A DNA stretch of 64,000 nucleotides from DVED01 sp963838375 (GTDB lineage Bacteria > Cyanobacteriota > Cyanobacteriia > Cyanobacteriales > Geitlerinemataceae): assembly GCA_963838375.1 (NCBI GenBank), contig CAWIQY010000016.1:1-64000 (forward strand). The letters are read 5' to 3'. The notes under the pieces were generated by a model that saw only the letters and a program-made list of their open reading frames with translations, did not search any database and had not been told where the DNA came from. This document shows, piece after piece, positions 29,901-38,805 of this stretch. Within the stretch, counting starts at the first letter, position 1, and every line of letters starts with the position of its first letter. The translations under genes were made by a program, and so were the position numbers.

Positions 29901-30828
29901 AGAAGATACAGGCCCAGGGATTGCGGCTGTGGAATTGGATAGTTTGTTTGAAGCGTTCGTACAAACCGAAACCGGGCGTCGATCGCAAGAAGGGACGGGT
30001 TTAGGTTTACCCATCAGTCAAAAATTCGTCCAACTGATGGGTGGAGATATCGCGGTTTGCTCTGAAGTCGATCGGGGAACGACCTTTTCCTTCGAGATCC
30101 GCATTGGTTGTGCACGAGCCTCGGATGTTCTGATTGGGCCATCCCCTCGGCAGATTGTCGGCTTAGTCTCGGGTCAACCGACGTATCGAATTCTCGTGGC
30201 TGACGATAAATGGGAAAGTCGTTTGTTGCTGGTGAATCTGCTTTCGCCGTTAGGATTTGAAGTCCGGGAAGCCGCAAACGGACAAGCGGCGATCGACCTC
30301 TGGGAGAGCTGGGAACCCCACTTAATTTGGATGGATATGCGGATGCCTGTGATGGATGGTTACGAAGCTACTCGCGCCATTAAAGCGACGTTAAAAGGTC
30401 AAGCCACGGTGATTATCGCCCTGACTGCTAGCGTCTTCAACAAACAGAGATCGGTGGTGCTGTCGGCGGGTTGCGATGATTTTGTCAGCAAGCCGTTTCG
30501 GGATGAGGCGATCTTTAACAAGATTGCCGAACATTTGGGGGTGCGTTATCTTTACAAGGAGGGACAGATCCAACAACTGCCCCTCAATCTTCAACCCAGA
30601 GATCTGTCCCTTACCGATCTGACTCCGGAAAGTTTGAGGGTAATGCCTACCCAGTGGATTAGCAACTTGCGCGATGCAGCAATGAGTGCTCGAGAAAAAC
30701 GCCTCACAGAACTGATTGCTCAAGTTCCAGAAGATTGTACGACTCTGGGGCGATCGCTCGAACAAATGGTAGAGAACTTATGTTTTGATAAGATTGTAGA
30801 CCTCACGCAGCCTGCCAGCCATGACTGA
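26989..30828 (+). CDS. Hybrid histidine kinase with four tandem cyanobacteriochrome-type GAF domains
   Basis: Cytoplasmic sensor of 1,279 residues without membrane segments. Four GAF domains (about 45-210, 235-415, 450-610 and 630-795) each have a cysteine at the bilin-attachment site: Cys146 (CY), Cys352 (CY), Cys546 (CH) and Cys729 (CH). GAF1 also has a DRCF motif whose Cys118 is 28 residues before Cys146, the layout of DXCF blue/green cyanobacteriochromes. GAF2-4 have the DTYLQETKGG/DTYLQQTQGGRY segment of red/green types. A HisKA domain (H819 in MSHELRTPLN), a HATPase domain and a receiver (VADD, MDMRMP, lysine in SKPF) follow. Its end overlaps the next gene by 8 bp, implying coupled translation. 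Bilin binding is inferred from motifs only. Confidence 0.88.
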   Translation: MSDPYDAIQDPIANEALREELKTVRSRVAQLEEQIGSQPTQIAQQKALLAVVTKIRESLDLESIFQSTVTEVRQLLGADRVAIYRFEPGSDYLSGEIVAEAVLTPFTSALAVPIEDRCFGEKYATEYRLGHMAAISDIYAANLDPCYLNTLSQFQVIANLVVSLLQGDRLWGLLCIHQCSSPRQWQDNEIEFVSQIAMHLGVALQQAELVAQLRNQSDRLTQAVAQAVGREKAVAAIIDKIRRSLDLNTIFTTTTQEVRQLLETDRVAIYRFKPDWSGEFLVESVAEGWSSLVERQSLDPQLCDNISQCSLKSLAYSPVPDTYLQETKGGEFIRGQVFRVCDNIYEAGFSPCYLQALERYQANAYAIVAIYKGKNLWGLLAAFQNSGARHWQETEVNFLVQIGGQLGVAIQQAELLGQAQKRSDRLQTTLEAQLQKRSQELAREAERERALAQVIDKIRQTLDLDTIFQTAATEVRQLLSVERVTIYQFREDYFGEFIFESAVARFPKLVGQVWEDPYLQEHQGGRLQENEPCIADDIYHAGLDECHIQMLENFAIRSFAAVALFKGDRLWGLLSAFQHSRPRQWEEREIKLLMQVAAQLGVALQQSEYLEMLQTQAQQQAKAAEQARALARAIERTRQTLDIDTIFKATTEEVRQILQCDRVVVYRFKPDWSGEFVSESVGFGWLPIVTSESQATWTDTYLQQTQGGRYRNHEHTAVDDIELADYTQCHIELLQRFQVRAYCLVPVFVGDTLWGLLGTYQNSGTRVWESEEISLLFQIGNQLGVAVQQAELLAQLKEAKENADAANRAKSEFLANMSHELRTPLNAILGFTQLLARDSSLNQQHQEHLGIIGRSGEHLLALLNNVLEMSKIEAGQIVLNETSFDLYRLLQSLEEMLRLKAEYKGLQLIFDCDPNVPQWVRADENKLRQILINLLSNALKFTETGSVTLRVSQLRQKEPVNLVPIFLHFEVEDTGPGIAAVELDSLFEAFVQTETGRRSQEGTGLGLPISQKFVQLMGGDIAVCSEVDRGTTFSFEIRIGCARASDVLIGPSPRQIVGLVSGQPTYRILVADDKWESRLLLVNLLSPLGFEVREAANGQAAIDLWESWEPHLIWMDMRMPVMDGYEATRAIKATLKGQATVIIALTASVFNKQRSVVLSAGCDDFVSKPFRDEAIFNKIAEHLGVRYLYKEGQIQQLPLNLQPRDLSLTDLTPESLRVMPTQWISNLRDAAMSAREKRLTELIAQVPEDCTTLGRSLEQMVENLCFDKIVDLTQPASHD

Positions 30829-32890
30829 CCCTTACCCCGAGGCCCTTCGAGGCGATATCTTAATTGTCGATGATATCCCCGAAAACCTACGCATTCTGTT
30901 TACGATCCTCAGCGAGCAGAAGTATGACGTGCGTCGGGTGATTAATGGCAAACAGGCGTTAATTGCCGCACAGTCTGACCCACCGGATCTGATTTTGCTC
31001 GATATCAAAATGCCAGACATGGATGGATATGAGGTCTGCCAACAACTCAAAGCGTCAGAACGCACAGCCCATATTCCCGTCATCTTTTTGAGCGCTCTAG
31101 ACGAACCCCTCGATAAGGTTAAAGCCTTTGCCGTCGGTGGCGTAGACTACATCACCAAACCTTTCAATTTGGAAGAGGTTTTAGCTCGAGTGAAAACCCA
31201 AATCGGTTTGCAACAAATCCAACAACAACTCAGGGCAAAAAATCAGGATCTCGAAACAGCTAAAGGTGAGGCGGATGCGGCGAACTCCGCTAAAAGTAAC
31301 TTTCTGGCTGTCATGAGTCACGAAATTCGCAACCCACTCAATGCCGTCATTGGTATGGCGGGATTGTTGAACGAGACTCAACTCGATCCCCAACAACAAG
31401 ACTACGTAGAAACTATTCGCCATAGTGGGGAACTCCTGCTGTCGATCGTCAATGATATTCTCGATTTTTCTAAAATTGAATCGGGCAAGTTAGAACTGGA
31501 AGCACAGCCCTTCGATCTGCGAAAGTGTTTGGAAGAATCTCTCGATCTGCTAGCTCCTAAAGCCGCCCAAAAAAACTTGGGATTAGCTTATTTTATCGAT
31601 CCTAAAACTCCATTTTCTGTCGTTGGGGATGTGACTCGCCTGCGGCAAATACTGGTCAATTTACTCAGTAATGCAGTTAAATTTACCAAGGTGGGGGAAG
31701 TAGCGGTCTCTGTTACTTCTCGGGCGATTTTCGAGGAAATAGAATTCACCTTAGCCCCGCGTTATGAGATTCAATTTGCCGTCCAAGATACCGGCATTGG
31801 CATTCCCCCAGAACGATTCGATCGCCTATTTCAACGTTTTAGTCAGGTGGATTCTTCGACCTCTCGCCAGTATGGTGGAACGGGTTTGGGTTTGGTGATT
31901 TGCCGACAATTGAGCGAAATGATGGGCGGGAAAATATGGCTGGAGAGTCAGGTGGGCGAAGGCACAATATTTTACTTTACTGTCATCATGGCGGCAACAG
32001 AAGATCGCAAGATCGATCGCTTTCCCATTCCCCCTCAACTGGCAAACAAGCGCGTGTTAATCGTCGATGATAGTAAAACCAACTGCCGATTTTTGAGTCA
32101 GCAAGTGAAAGCTTGGGGAATGCTGCCTACCCTTGCCTGTTCTGGGAAGGAGGCTTTAGCTACGATCGATCGCGGAGAGCGTTTTGATGTGGCGATTCTC
32201 GATGGAAAAATGTCCGATATGGACGGATTAGTGCTGGCAGACCAAATTCGACAACGATTGGGCGATCGTAATTTTCCCTTGGTGATGCAGATTGCTATGG
32301 ATTCTCCAGCCACCACCGGCAAACGTCTGGAAGCTTACGTCACGGCTTGTCTGACGCAACCGATCAAACAATCCCAACTTTGTCAGGTTCTTTCCTCTTT
32401 AATGCCCCAGACTCCTGAGTTGTCGCTGCGCGAACCCCCGCTTTCCATACCCTCTTCTTCTGTGCCATCTTCCATCCCTGTACCCAATGGCTCTGCACCT
32501 CTGCGAATTCTACTGGCAGAAGACAATCGAGTCAACCAAAAAGTGGGACTGCACTTGCTAAAAAAAATGGGATACGAGGCGGAGTTAGCCAATAACGGTT
32601 TGGAAGTCTTGGATGCTTTGCGTCGCCAAACTTATGATGTCGTGTTTATGGACATCCAGATGCCGGAGATGGATGGGTTGGCGGCAACACAGTACATCAA
32701 AACGAAGTCTTCGGAATTCAAACAGCAGAATCCTCACTTTGAGATGCCCCGAATTATTGCCATGACTGCTAATGCTTTACATGGCGATCGAGAAGTATGT
32801 TTAGAAGCGGGGATGGATGACTATATTAGTAAACCGATCCGAATGGAAGACTTACAGCGGGCGCTTGACATGGCGACAGGTAAGCTATAA
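30821..32890 (+). CDS. Hybrid histidine kinase, REC-HisKA-HATPase-REC-REC
   Basis: Soluble kinase of 689 residues with no sensor domain. The N-terminal receiver has VDD, LLDIKMPDMDGY and the lysine in ITKPF. A HisKA domain with SHEIRNPLN and an ATPase with NLLSNAVKF and TGLGLVICRQL follow. The second receiver keeps VDD and the phospho-acceptor Asp in LDGKMSDMDG but is less conserved after it. The third is canonical (AEDN, MDIQMPEMDG, SKPI). The ATG at 30821 overlaps the stop of the GAF-rich kinase (ATGACTGA), so the two are almost certainly made together and may form one phosphorelay. Confidence 0.9.
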   Translation: MTDPYPEALRGDILIVDDIPENLRILFTILSEQKYDVRRVINGKQALIAAQSDPPDLILLDIKMPDMDGYEVCQQLKASERTAHIPVIFLSALDEPLDKVKAFAVGGVDYITKPFNLEEVLARVKTQIGLQQIQQQLRAKNQDLETAKGEADAANSAKSNFLAVMSHEIRNPLNAVIGMAGLLNETQLDPQQQDYVETIRHSGELLLSIVNDILDFSKIESGKLELEAQPFDLRKCLEESLDLLAPKAAQKNLGLAYFIDPKTPFSVVGDVTRLRQILVNLLSNAVKFTKVGEVAVSVTSRAIFEEIEFTLAPRYEIQFAVQDTGIGIPPERFDRLFQRFSQVDSSTSRQYGGTGLGLVICRQLSEMMGGKIWLESQVGEGTIFYFTVIMAATEDRKIDRFPIPPQLANKRVLIVDDSKTNCRFLSQQVKAWGMLPTLACSGKEALATIDRGERFDVAILDGKMSDMDGLVLADQIRQRLGDRNFPLVMQIAMDSPATTGKRLEAYVTACLTQPIKQSQLCQVLSSLMPQTPELSLREPPLSIPSSSVPSSIPVPNGSAPLRILLAEDNRVNQKVGLHLLKKMGYEAELANNGLEVLDALRRQTYDVVFMDIQMPEMDGLAATQYIKTKSSEFKQQNPHFEMPRIIAMTANALHGDREVCLEAGMDDYISKPIRMEDLQRALDMATGKL

Positions 32891-32954
32891 ATCAGAGCGC
32901 CTATTGGTGTCCCTCGAACCGATCGAGCTTTTTAGCTCAAAATCTTGGGTCAAA

Positions 32955-33026
32955 AGCTGGTGACAAGATTCGAACTTGCGACCGGCGGTTTACAAAACCG
33001 CTGCTCTACCACTGAGCTACACCAGC
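32955..33026 (-). tRNA. trnT-UGU: tRNA-Thr (anticodon UGU)
   Basis: A cloverleaf folds from 33026 to 32955. The acceptor arms are GCTGGTG and CACCAGC, the D-arm has AGCTCAGTGGTAGAGC, the anticodon stem-loop is GCGGT-TTTGTAA-ACCGC with anticodon TGT, and the T-loop is TTCGAAT. Length 72, CCA not encoded. Confidence 0.95.
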
Positions 33027-33246
33027 GTCGTTGATTAGTATAGCAAATCTCGATCGCGATCGCCTAAATTTTTGAAGCTAGACTTGGGGCGATCGATCGG
33101 GGTTGCGAACTCCTAACTTTTAGGACGATCGATCCATCCCCAGCATATTGAGAAAACTGGACAGGATGCCACAACTCGATCGAGATTCAGGTCGAATCTC
33201 AGACGGCACGAATGTTTCCATGCCGTCTGGCGATCGGTTTGGGAAA

Positions 33247-33915
33247 TTACGAACACCCGCCGAGGTTGCTACCTGCCGATCCGTAACCACTAGAAATGTA
33301 ACCGGAAATGGGCGAGACGATGGGAATCCAAACTCGACCGTCTGGACCTTGGTACGATACCAGATTTTCGTCGAGTTGAACGGTTTCGTTGTAGCCAACG
33401 CCACCCACAGCCGCTGAAGTGGGATCGGGCGACAGGCGCACGGCTAAGCCTTTGGGTTGAGTCACCCGGCGGCACAGATCCCCAGGTTCGGGAACAGGCG
33501 CGGTTGAAACCTCTCCCGTGTCGGGCGTTGTGGAGAAGGAACAATAAACTAAGTTACTTTGTCCCCCGGTGTAACCGTTAGAAATATAGCCGGGAACAGG
33601 TGCTGAGATTTGAATCCAGTTTTGATTGTCCGGTCCGACGAGATTGACAAAGTCCGCGACGAGAGTGACTTGCTGGTTGACGCCGACACCGCCGACGGCA
33701 AGAGAGTAGGGACTGGGTTCTTGGTAAATCGCCAAGCCTTCTACGCGATCGCGATAGACTTGTCGGCACAGATCTCGTTGATTTTGCGCCACGGATGGCG
33801 TTTCGGATTCTGCGATACTGCTGGCGGCAGCCATTGCCGGCGATAAAACACTGGCTGCCAAAGAGAGCAAACCCAGCGAAATTGCCGATCGATTCCAACT
33901 TTTCCCAAATTTCAT
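33247..33915 (-). CDS. Exported protein with two SH3-like repeats
   Basis: 222 residues. The ATG at 33915 follows a GGAGAT site and starts a signal peptide (SAISLGLLSLAASVLSPAMA). Two similar units follow, about residues 48-125 and 145-222, each starting with LCR and containing GLA/GLAV, S..AVGGVG, and a GPD..W(I)PI(V)..PV/IxGYIS-GY segment. This resembles bacterial SH3 (SH3b) domains, which often bind cell-wall peptides (family knowledge). No enzymatic domain is attached. Its partner or target is unknown. Confidence 0.75.
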   Translation of the reverse strand: MKFGKSWNRSAISLGLLSLAASVLSPAMAAASSIAESETPSVAQNQRDLCRQVYRDRVEGLAIYQEPSPYSLAVGGVGVNQQVTLVADFVNLVGPDNQNWIQISAPVPGYISNGYTGGQSNLVYCSFSTTPDTGEVSTAPVPEPGDLCRRVTQPKGLAVRLSPDPTSAAVGGVGYNETVQLDENLVSYQGPDGRVWIPIVSPISGYISSGYGSAGSNLGGCS

Positions 33916-34076
33916 CTTTTAATCATCTCCTCTTAACCCACGAATTTAGCAAACAGCGGCTAGGGGTTGATTAGCACTCTATGAAGAACTAACCGACTCA
34001 TTAACCCGCCACGGTTGGCTGTTTTTGCAGCTAGTATATCAGAGTGTTTTGTAGCTGACGGAAAACTAGCAGATAA

Positions 34077-36046
34077 TTAGCATAAAAGCCAAGCTCTTAA
34101 AACTTCGGCAACACTCCACGCTTGGGCGAAACACCCTCGAGGCGTAAAGGGAGGATCGCCGTCAAAAATTTCGCTGATATTCCCTAAACCACTGCCAGAT
34201 AAGTGATACCTCATCGGTTCGAGGAATGCTCGGGCTGGGTCCGATCGCTGTATACTCTTAAATGGGCTTGGACGAACGGTCCGATTAGCCAACCCCACAC
34301 CGTACCTTGATGATACGCGCCATCTCGCCGCAGTCGATCGCCGCCGTAGCAACCCTGGTACTGAGAATCCTCGGGGGAGAGCGATCGCAAGCCATGAGAA
34401 GTCAGGAGCGATCGCCCGCAGGTTTCGACAATGCCTCGTTGTTGTTCGGGGGTTAACAAAGTCGGTGTATATCCTCCCCCAACTTCCGACAACGACACGG
34501 CGAAAATTTGATTGGGGCGCAAGCTGGCATCGTTGCCATTAGGGGTGTCGAGAACATCGTAGCAGTAGCCGAGTTGGGGATTCCAGAAACGATCGAATCC
34601 GGTAGCGGTGACTTCTGCCAGTTGTCGGTATTCTCCATCCCGGCGATGTAGCTTCTGGGCGATCGCCACGACAATACTCAAGGCATTATACCACAGAGCG
34701 TTAATCTCTACAGGTTTTCCCTGGCGCGGCGTCACCACCCAATCATCCACTTTGGCATCCATCCACGTCAGTTGTACCCCCGGTTCTCCGGCATAAATTA
34801 AACCATCCTCGGTATCGAGATGAATCTGGTAGCGCGTTCCTCGACGATACCCTGCGATAATCTCTTGCAACGCCGGGAAGATTTCCGCGAGAAAGTTCTC
34901 ATCCCCGGTAGCGTTATAGTACGCCCAAACCGCCTCGATGTACCACAAACTGGCATCGACGGTATTATAAGCCGGAGTTTCTCCCCCGTCGGGAAACACA
35001 TTCGGCAGCATTCCCCCATCCAAATATCGGGCAAAAGTTCGCAGAATTGTCCGGGCAATTTTGGGACGTCCGGTAGATAGCGCTAATCCGGGTAAACTAA
35101 TCATGGTATCTCGTCCCCAATCTCCAAACCAGGGATATCCGGCAATGATGGTTTTGCCTTCGGGTTCTTCTGGCAACGATCGATCGACGATAAAGCAATC
35201 CGCAGCCAAAACCAACTGTTCGATCCAGTCTGGTGCGTCGGGAATTGCCGCAAAATCGAGAAGTTGACGATCGTGCTTTTGACGATTTTCTAAGGCGGCA
35301 TCGCTGTCGAAAGAGGGTTGGGATTCGGTACTGGCGACGACTGTAAAAGATTCCCCTGGTTCGAGTATCGCATCGATTGTGGCTGCGCGCAGGGAGTCAT
35401 CTTGATCGCCCGTTCCCCGATACCGTTCCACCGCCAGATCGAAGCCTTCGTACCACACTGGATCGATGGCAAATGGCACATCGGCAAACAGATAAAAGGG
35501 AACTGCCCCCGCAAACGCTTGCAGGCGAATTCCTCTGGCAATGCGATCGATCTGCCAGTCCCATTTTGTCGTGCCGCCGTGGCGATCGCGATAGTTTGCC
35601 AATGCCTGCAACGACAGCGCGATAGAACCGCTTCCCTGAAGCAAAGTATAGCGAATATAAGTGGTATTTTCACCCCGTTGCATCCACACTCGCTTTTCTA
35701 GCAGGGCATCGGCACAGGCAAAAGTCCACACGGGAATGGTTCCGTCTAAGCGAAAACTTTGGATCTGGCGGTATCCATGAGGTTCGATCGTCCCATCTGC
35801 CCATCGATGGGTTGCCAAGGCATAGGATTTGCCGTCATAGCAGGCAGTTTCAGCCAATTGGGCAAGCAACAAGGTGTGTCCCAAGGGGGGATTCAGGGTC
35901 GCCACCAACAAGCCGTGATAGTAGCGTGTGGGCAATTGTGCGATCGTCCCGCAAGCATATCCGCCGATGCCATTGGTTACTAACCATTCCCGAGATTCGC
36001 TCGATGACAGATCTCCACAAATTTCCCGCCCGAAAGCAATGCTCAT
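34077..36046 (-). CDS. Amylo-alpha-1,6-glucosidase/glycogen debranching enzyme, GH133-type (frameshift near 34241)
   Basis: Enzyme expected to cleave alpha-1,6 branches of glycogen-like glucans. An N-terminal beta-rich domain (WLVTNGIGGYACGT, RYYHGLLVAT) precedes an (alpha/alpha)6 catalytic domain with PWFGDWGRDTMISLPGL and TWMDAKVDDWVVTPRQGKPVEINALWYNAL. After FVQAHLRVYSD the frame runs to a stop near 34211. One G is missing at 34239-34245, and another frame supplies the usual end FLEPMRYHLSGSGLGNISEIFDGD then PFTPRGCFAQAWSVAEVLRAW, to a stop at 34077. The repaired length is 656 residues. It is a single gene with no glycogen neighbours. Confidence 0.87.
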
Positions 36047-36140
36047 GAATTTCTACGATCGACGAACTCTCTTTGAAGTTATACCATTTTCCGAGAACCG
36101 ATCGATCTTCGTATCGCCACCTCTCTATTCGATCGAAATT

Positions 36141-36261
36141 CGCCCGATTTTACCCCAGATTGTTGAGAATGAGGTCATTTAGAGGACGAGTTGACGGGGG
36201 TTTGGGGATGTGGTATTCTATTTTGAGGGCGAAGCTATGACTACTTATAGTACATTAATCA
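36141..36261 (+). repeat. Dispersed promoter-bearing repeat, copy B
   Basis: Copy with TTGACG (36191-36196), a 17-bp spacer and TATTCT (36214-36219), preceded by GTTGAGAATGAGGTCATTT and followed by GCGAAGCTATGACTACTTAT. It lies downstream of the 5' end of the debranching gene and points rightwards into a repeat-rich gap. An ATG at 36237 opens a 29-codon reading frame. Confidence 0.82.
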
Positions 36262-36330
36262 AAGATCGTAACAGTGAACTCCATGATTGGGGATTCCTCT
36301 CTCTCCTGGGAATCATAGATGATTAAAAAT

Positions 36331-36479
36331 CAACACACCCTACCAACTAATCCCCCCGGTGCGTTTCCTTCGTCAACACACCCTACCAACTAATTCCCCC
36401 GGTGCGTTTCCTGTCGTCAACACACCCTACCAACTAATCCCCCCGGTGCGTTTCCTTCGTCAACACACCCTACCAACTA
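36331..36479. repeat. Three and a half tandem copies of a 43-44-bp repeat
   Basis: Units begin CAACACACCCTACCAACTAA and end GGTGCGTTTCCTTCGT. Copies start at 36331, 36374, 36418 and 36461 (partial). A degenerate relative is at about 52994-53050, and the GGTGCGTTTCGTTCC core also occurs at 45699-45728 on the other strand. There are no unique spacers, so it is not a CRISPR array. Confidence 0.85.
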
Positions 36480-36546
36480 TTAACTATTAACTATTAACTA
36501 TTAACTATTAACTATTAACTATTAACTATTAACTATTAACTATCAA
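36475..36546. repeat. Heptanucleotide tandem repeat, AACTATT x10
   Basis: About ten copies of AACTATT run without interruption to just before the stop of the Uma2 gene. This is a typical cyanobacterial STRR tract. Confidence 0.92.
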
Positions 36547-36552
36547 CTCGAT

Positions 36553-37143
36553 TCACCGCCAAATCCGCCGTAAATTTAACACAAATCCTAGGAGAACATC
36601 TTCACCAAAAAGTTCCAGAGGATGTTCTAAAACTTCTACTTCTTGTCCCGGACGATAGATTTCCACTCGTTTATTCTGAGGGTCAATTAGCCACCCCAGT
36701 CTTGCACCGTTTTCTCGGTACTCGAGCATCTTTTCTTGTAGTTTAGAGAGACGATCGGTAGCAGAACGTAATTCCACCACAAAATCCGGACACAGAGGAA
36801 CGAATCCGCGACGCTGTTCGGGTGTGAGTAATTCCCACCGTTGGCGACTTACCCAAGAGGCATCAGGGGAACGAGTTGCACCGTTGGGGAGGATAAATCC
36901 CCCGGAAGAGTCGAAGCCTTCTCCTAAATCTTCGTGGGCTTCAAACCAGTTGGACAGTTGTCCGGTGAGACTAAAATTTCTCTGGCTGGATTCGCCGCCA
37001 GTGGGTGGATTCACGATAAGTTCTCCCAGGGATGTTCGTTCTAATTGTAAATCGGGGTTGGCGGCGGCGAGTTCCTGGAATTGTTCGGGGGTGACGAACA
37101 GAAGGGTGGTGCTGGGGAGTTCTAGGGTGAGGGTGGATGGCAT
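36553..37143 (-). CDS. Uma2-family putative endonuclease, copy 1
   Basis: 196-residue protein of the Uma2/DUF820 family, which is strongly expanded in cyanobacteria and has a PD-(D/E)XK nuclease fold of unclear role. Typical features are FVTPEQFQELAAANPDLQLE near the start, GELIVNPPTGG, the metal-site region SPDASWVSRQRW, then CPDFVVELRSATDRL and ENGARLGWLIDPQNKRVEIYRPG. The ATG at 37143 is clear. It is nearly identical to the copy at 52111-52701, including about 60 bp of upstream DNA, except for a divergent block around residues 58-80. Confidence 0.88.
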   Translation of the reverse strand: MPSTLTLELPSTTLLFVTPEQFQELAAANPDLQLERTSLGELIVNPPTGGESSQRNFSLTGQLSNWFEAHEDLGEGFDSSGGFILPNGATRSPDASWVSRQRWELLTPEQRRGFVPLCPDFVVELRSATDRLSKLQEKMLEYRENGARLGWLIDPQNKRVEIYRPGQEVEVLEHPLELFGEDVLLGFVLNLRRIWR

Positions 37144-37341
37144 GGGGTCACCTCGGAAGAGTCTGGGGAGATAGTTTTATTGTAGGGGATGGGAGCGATT
37201 GGGGGCGAAACACGATCGCGTTTCGCGTCTCTGTTTCGCCGAAATTTCCTCTAAAATTATCAAGAATGGGGGAATTAATCCGGGGAGTGTCAAATTGGAA
37301 GACAATTCTTTGGTAGACCGATCGCCGCTTCTGCAAAACCG

Positions 37342-38805
37342 ATGTCGCGAATTCCCGACCCACAACCCCCGATCGATCCCCGTCGTTTGTTAGCAGCCAA
37401 CGGGTTATTTTGGGAAGCGCGAACGCGCATTTTGCTGTGGTACGCGGCTTTGATGCTGCTGTTCGTTGCCGGATCGATTCCGGTGTTTCGCGTCATTCTC
37501 TTCAATCGCGTCGATGCTCGGGTGCGCGAAGATATGCAGGAGGAAGTGACGGCGTTGCGTCAGGATTTGGCAGAGTGGGAGCGCCAGGGAAAACCAGGGG
37601 GATTGAAAAGTGCGATCGATACTTTTCTGGAACGACGCATCCCGGAAGATGAAAACTATTCCCTGATTTGGCTTGACGGCGAGTTTTACAGATCGAACCC
37701 TGCCGCACTGCCCAAACCCTTGCGTCCGGAGACGGAGTTGATGCGACAATGGGCAATGCTGGATCGACCGGTGGAAGGCGAGCGAGAGTTAGAGAGCAAA
37801 ACCTTTGGCAGCGTGCTGTATTTGGGTAAACCGATCGTTGTCGATGGCAAGCTGCGCGCGGTGTTGGTGGTGGCGCACACCACGGCAGGGGAGCGAGAGG
37901 AAGTCCTCGATGCGGTTTGGGTGTTTATCGCGGTGGCGGCGGGAATGCTGGTGGTGGCGTTCGTTTTGGCGTGGTTGGCAACGGGGAAAGTTTTGGCGCC
38001 GGTTCGCAAGTTGGCAGTGACGGCACGATCGATCGGCGAGTCGGATTTAGCGCAGCGTCTCCCAGTGACCGGAAGCGGGGAAATGGCATCTCTAGCAACG
38101 GCGTTTAACGGCATGATGGATCGCTTGCAAGAGTCGTTTGAATCCCAGCGATCGTTTATGAACGATGCCAGTCACGAACTGCAAACCCCCATTACGATCG
38201 TCCGGGGACATTTGGAACTGCTGATCGACGACTGCGAGGAACATCGCGATACCTTAGAGTTGACCATCGACGAACTCGATCGCATGAGTCGTTTCGTGGA
38301 CGATTTACTGTTCCTCGTTAAGGTCGAACGTCCCGATTTTTTGAAGTTAGGGGCGATCGATGTCGATGTGCTGACTGAGGAAATGTTCGCCAAAGCTAAA
38401 GCCCTGGCAGACCGAAATTGGTGTCTAGATGCCGTTGCTGTGGGGCAGATGACGGGCGATCGACAGCGCATTACCCAAGCGGTGATGAATCTGGCAAACA
38501 ACGCCACCCAACACACTCAACCGGGAAACACGATCGCCCTCGGTTCGGTCATTCAAAATGGAGAAGCGCACTTTTGGGTGCGCGACACCGGCGAAGGCAT
38601 CGCGCCGGAAGACCAACAGCGGATTTTCCAGCGGTTTGCCCGCGCCAAACACAGCCGCCGCCGTTCCGAGGGGGCGGGATTGGGATTAGCGATTGTCAGC
38701 GCGATCGCCCAAGCACAGGGGGGTCGCGTCGAACTGTCTAGTCAGTTGGGTCAAGGCTCGACCTTTACCCTTGTGATACCTTTGCGACAAAGTAGAACGA
38801 TATGA
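37342..38805 (+). CDS. Sensor histidine kinase, two membrane spans with HAMP
   Basis: 487 residues. The first membrane helix (ILLWYAALMLLFVAGSIPVF) and the second (VWVFIAVAAGMLVVAFVLAWLA) flank a periplasmic domain of about 130 residues. HAMP, HisKA with the phospho-acceptor His in NDASHELQTPI, and a HATPase with NLANNATQHT, DTGEGI and GAGLGLAIV follow. The ATG at 37342 is used. Its stop overlaps the start of the response regulator by 4 bp (ATGA), so the two form a coupled two-component pair. The signal is unknown. Confidence 0.92.
   Translation: MSRIPDPQPPIDPRRLLAANGLFWEARTRILLWYAALMLLFVAGSIPVFRVILFNRVDARVREDMQEEVTALRQDLAEWERQGKPGGLKSAIDTFLERRIPEDENYSLIWLDGEFYRSNPAALPKPLRPETELMRQWAMLDRPVEGERELESKTFGSVLYLGKPIVVDGKLRAVLVVAHTTAGEREEVLDAVWVFIAVAAGMLVVAFVLAWLATGKVLAPVRKLAVTARSIGESDLAQRLPVTGSGEMASLATAFNGMMDRLQESFESQRSFMNDASHELQTPITIVRGHLELLIDDCEEHRDTLELTIDELDRMSRFVDDLLFLVKVERPDFLKLGAIDVDVLTEEMFAKAKALADRNWCLDAVAVGQMTGDRQRITQAVMNLANNATQHTQPGNTIALGSVIQNGEAHFWVRDTGEGIAPEDQQRIFQRFARAKHSRRRSEGAGLGLAIVSAIAQAQGGRVELSSQLGQGSTFTLVIPLRQSRTI

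Noticed and set aside
36331..36546. Possible CRISPR array
   Set aside because: The 43-bp units are directly adjacent with no unique spacers, and no cas gene is in the window.
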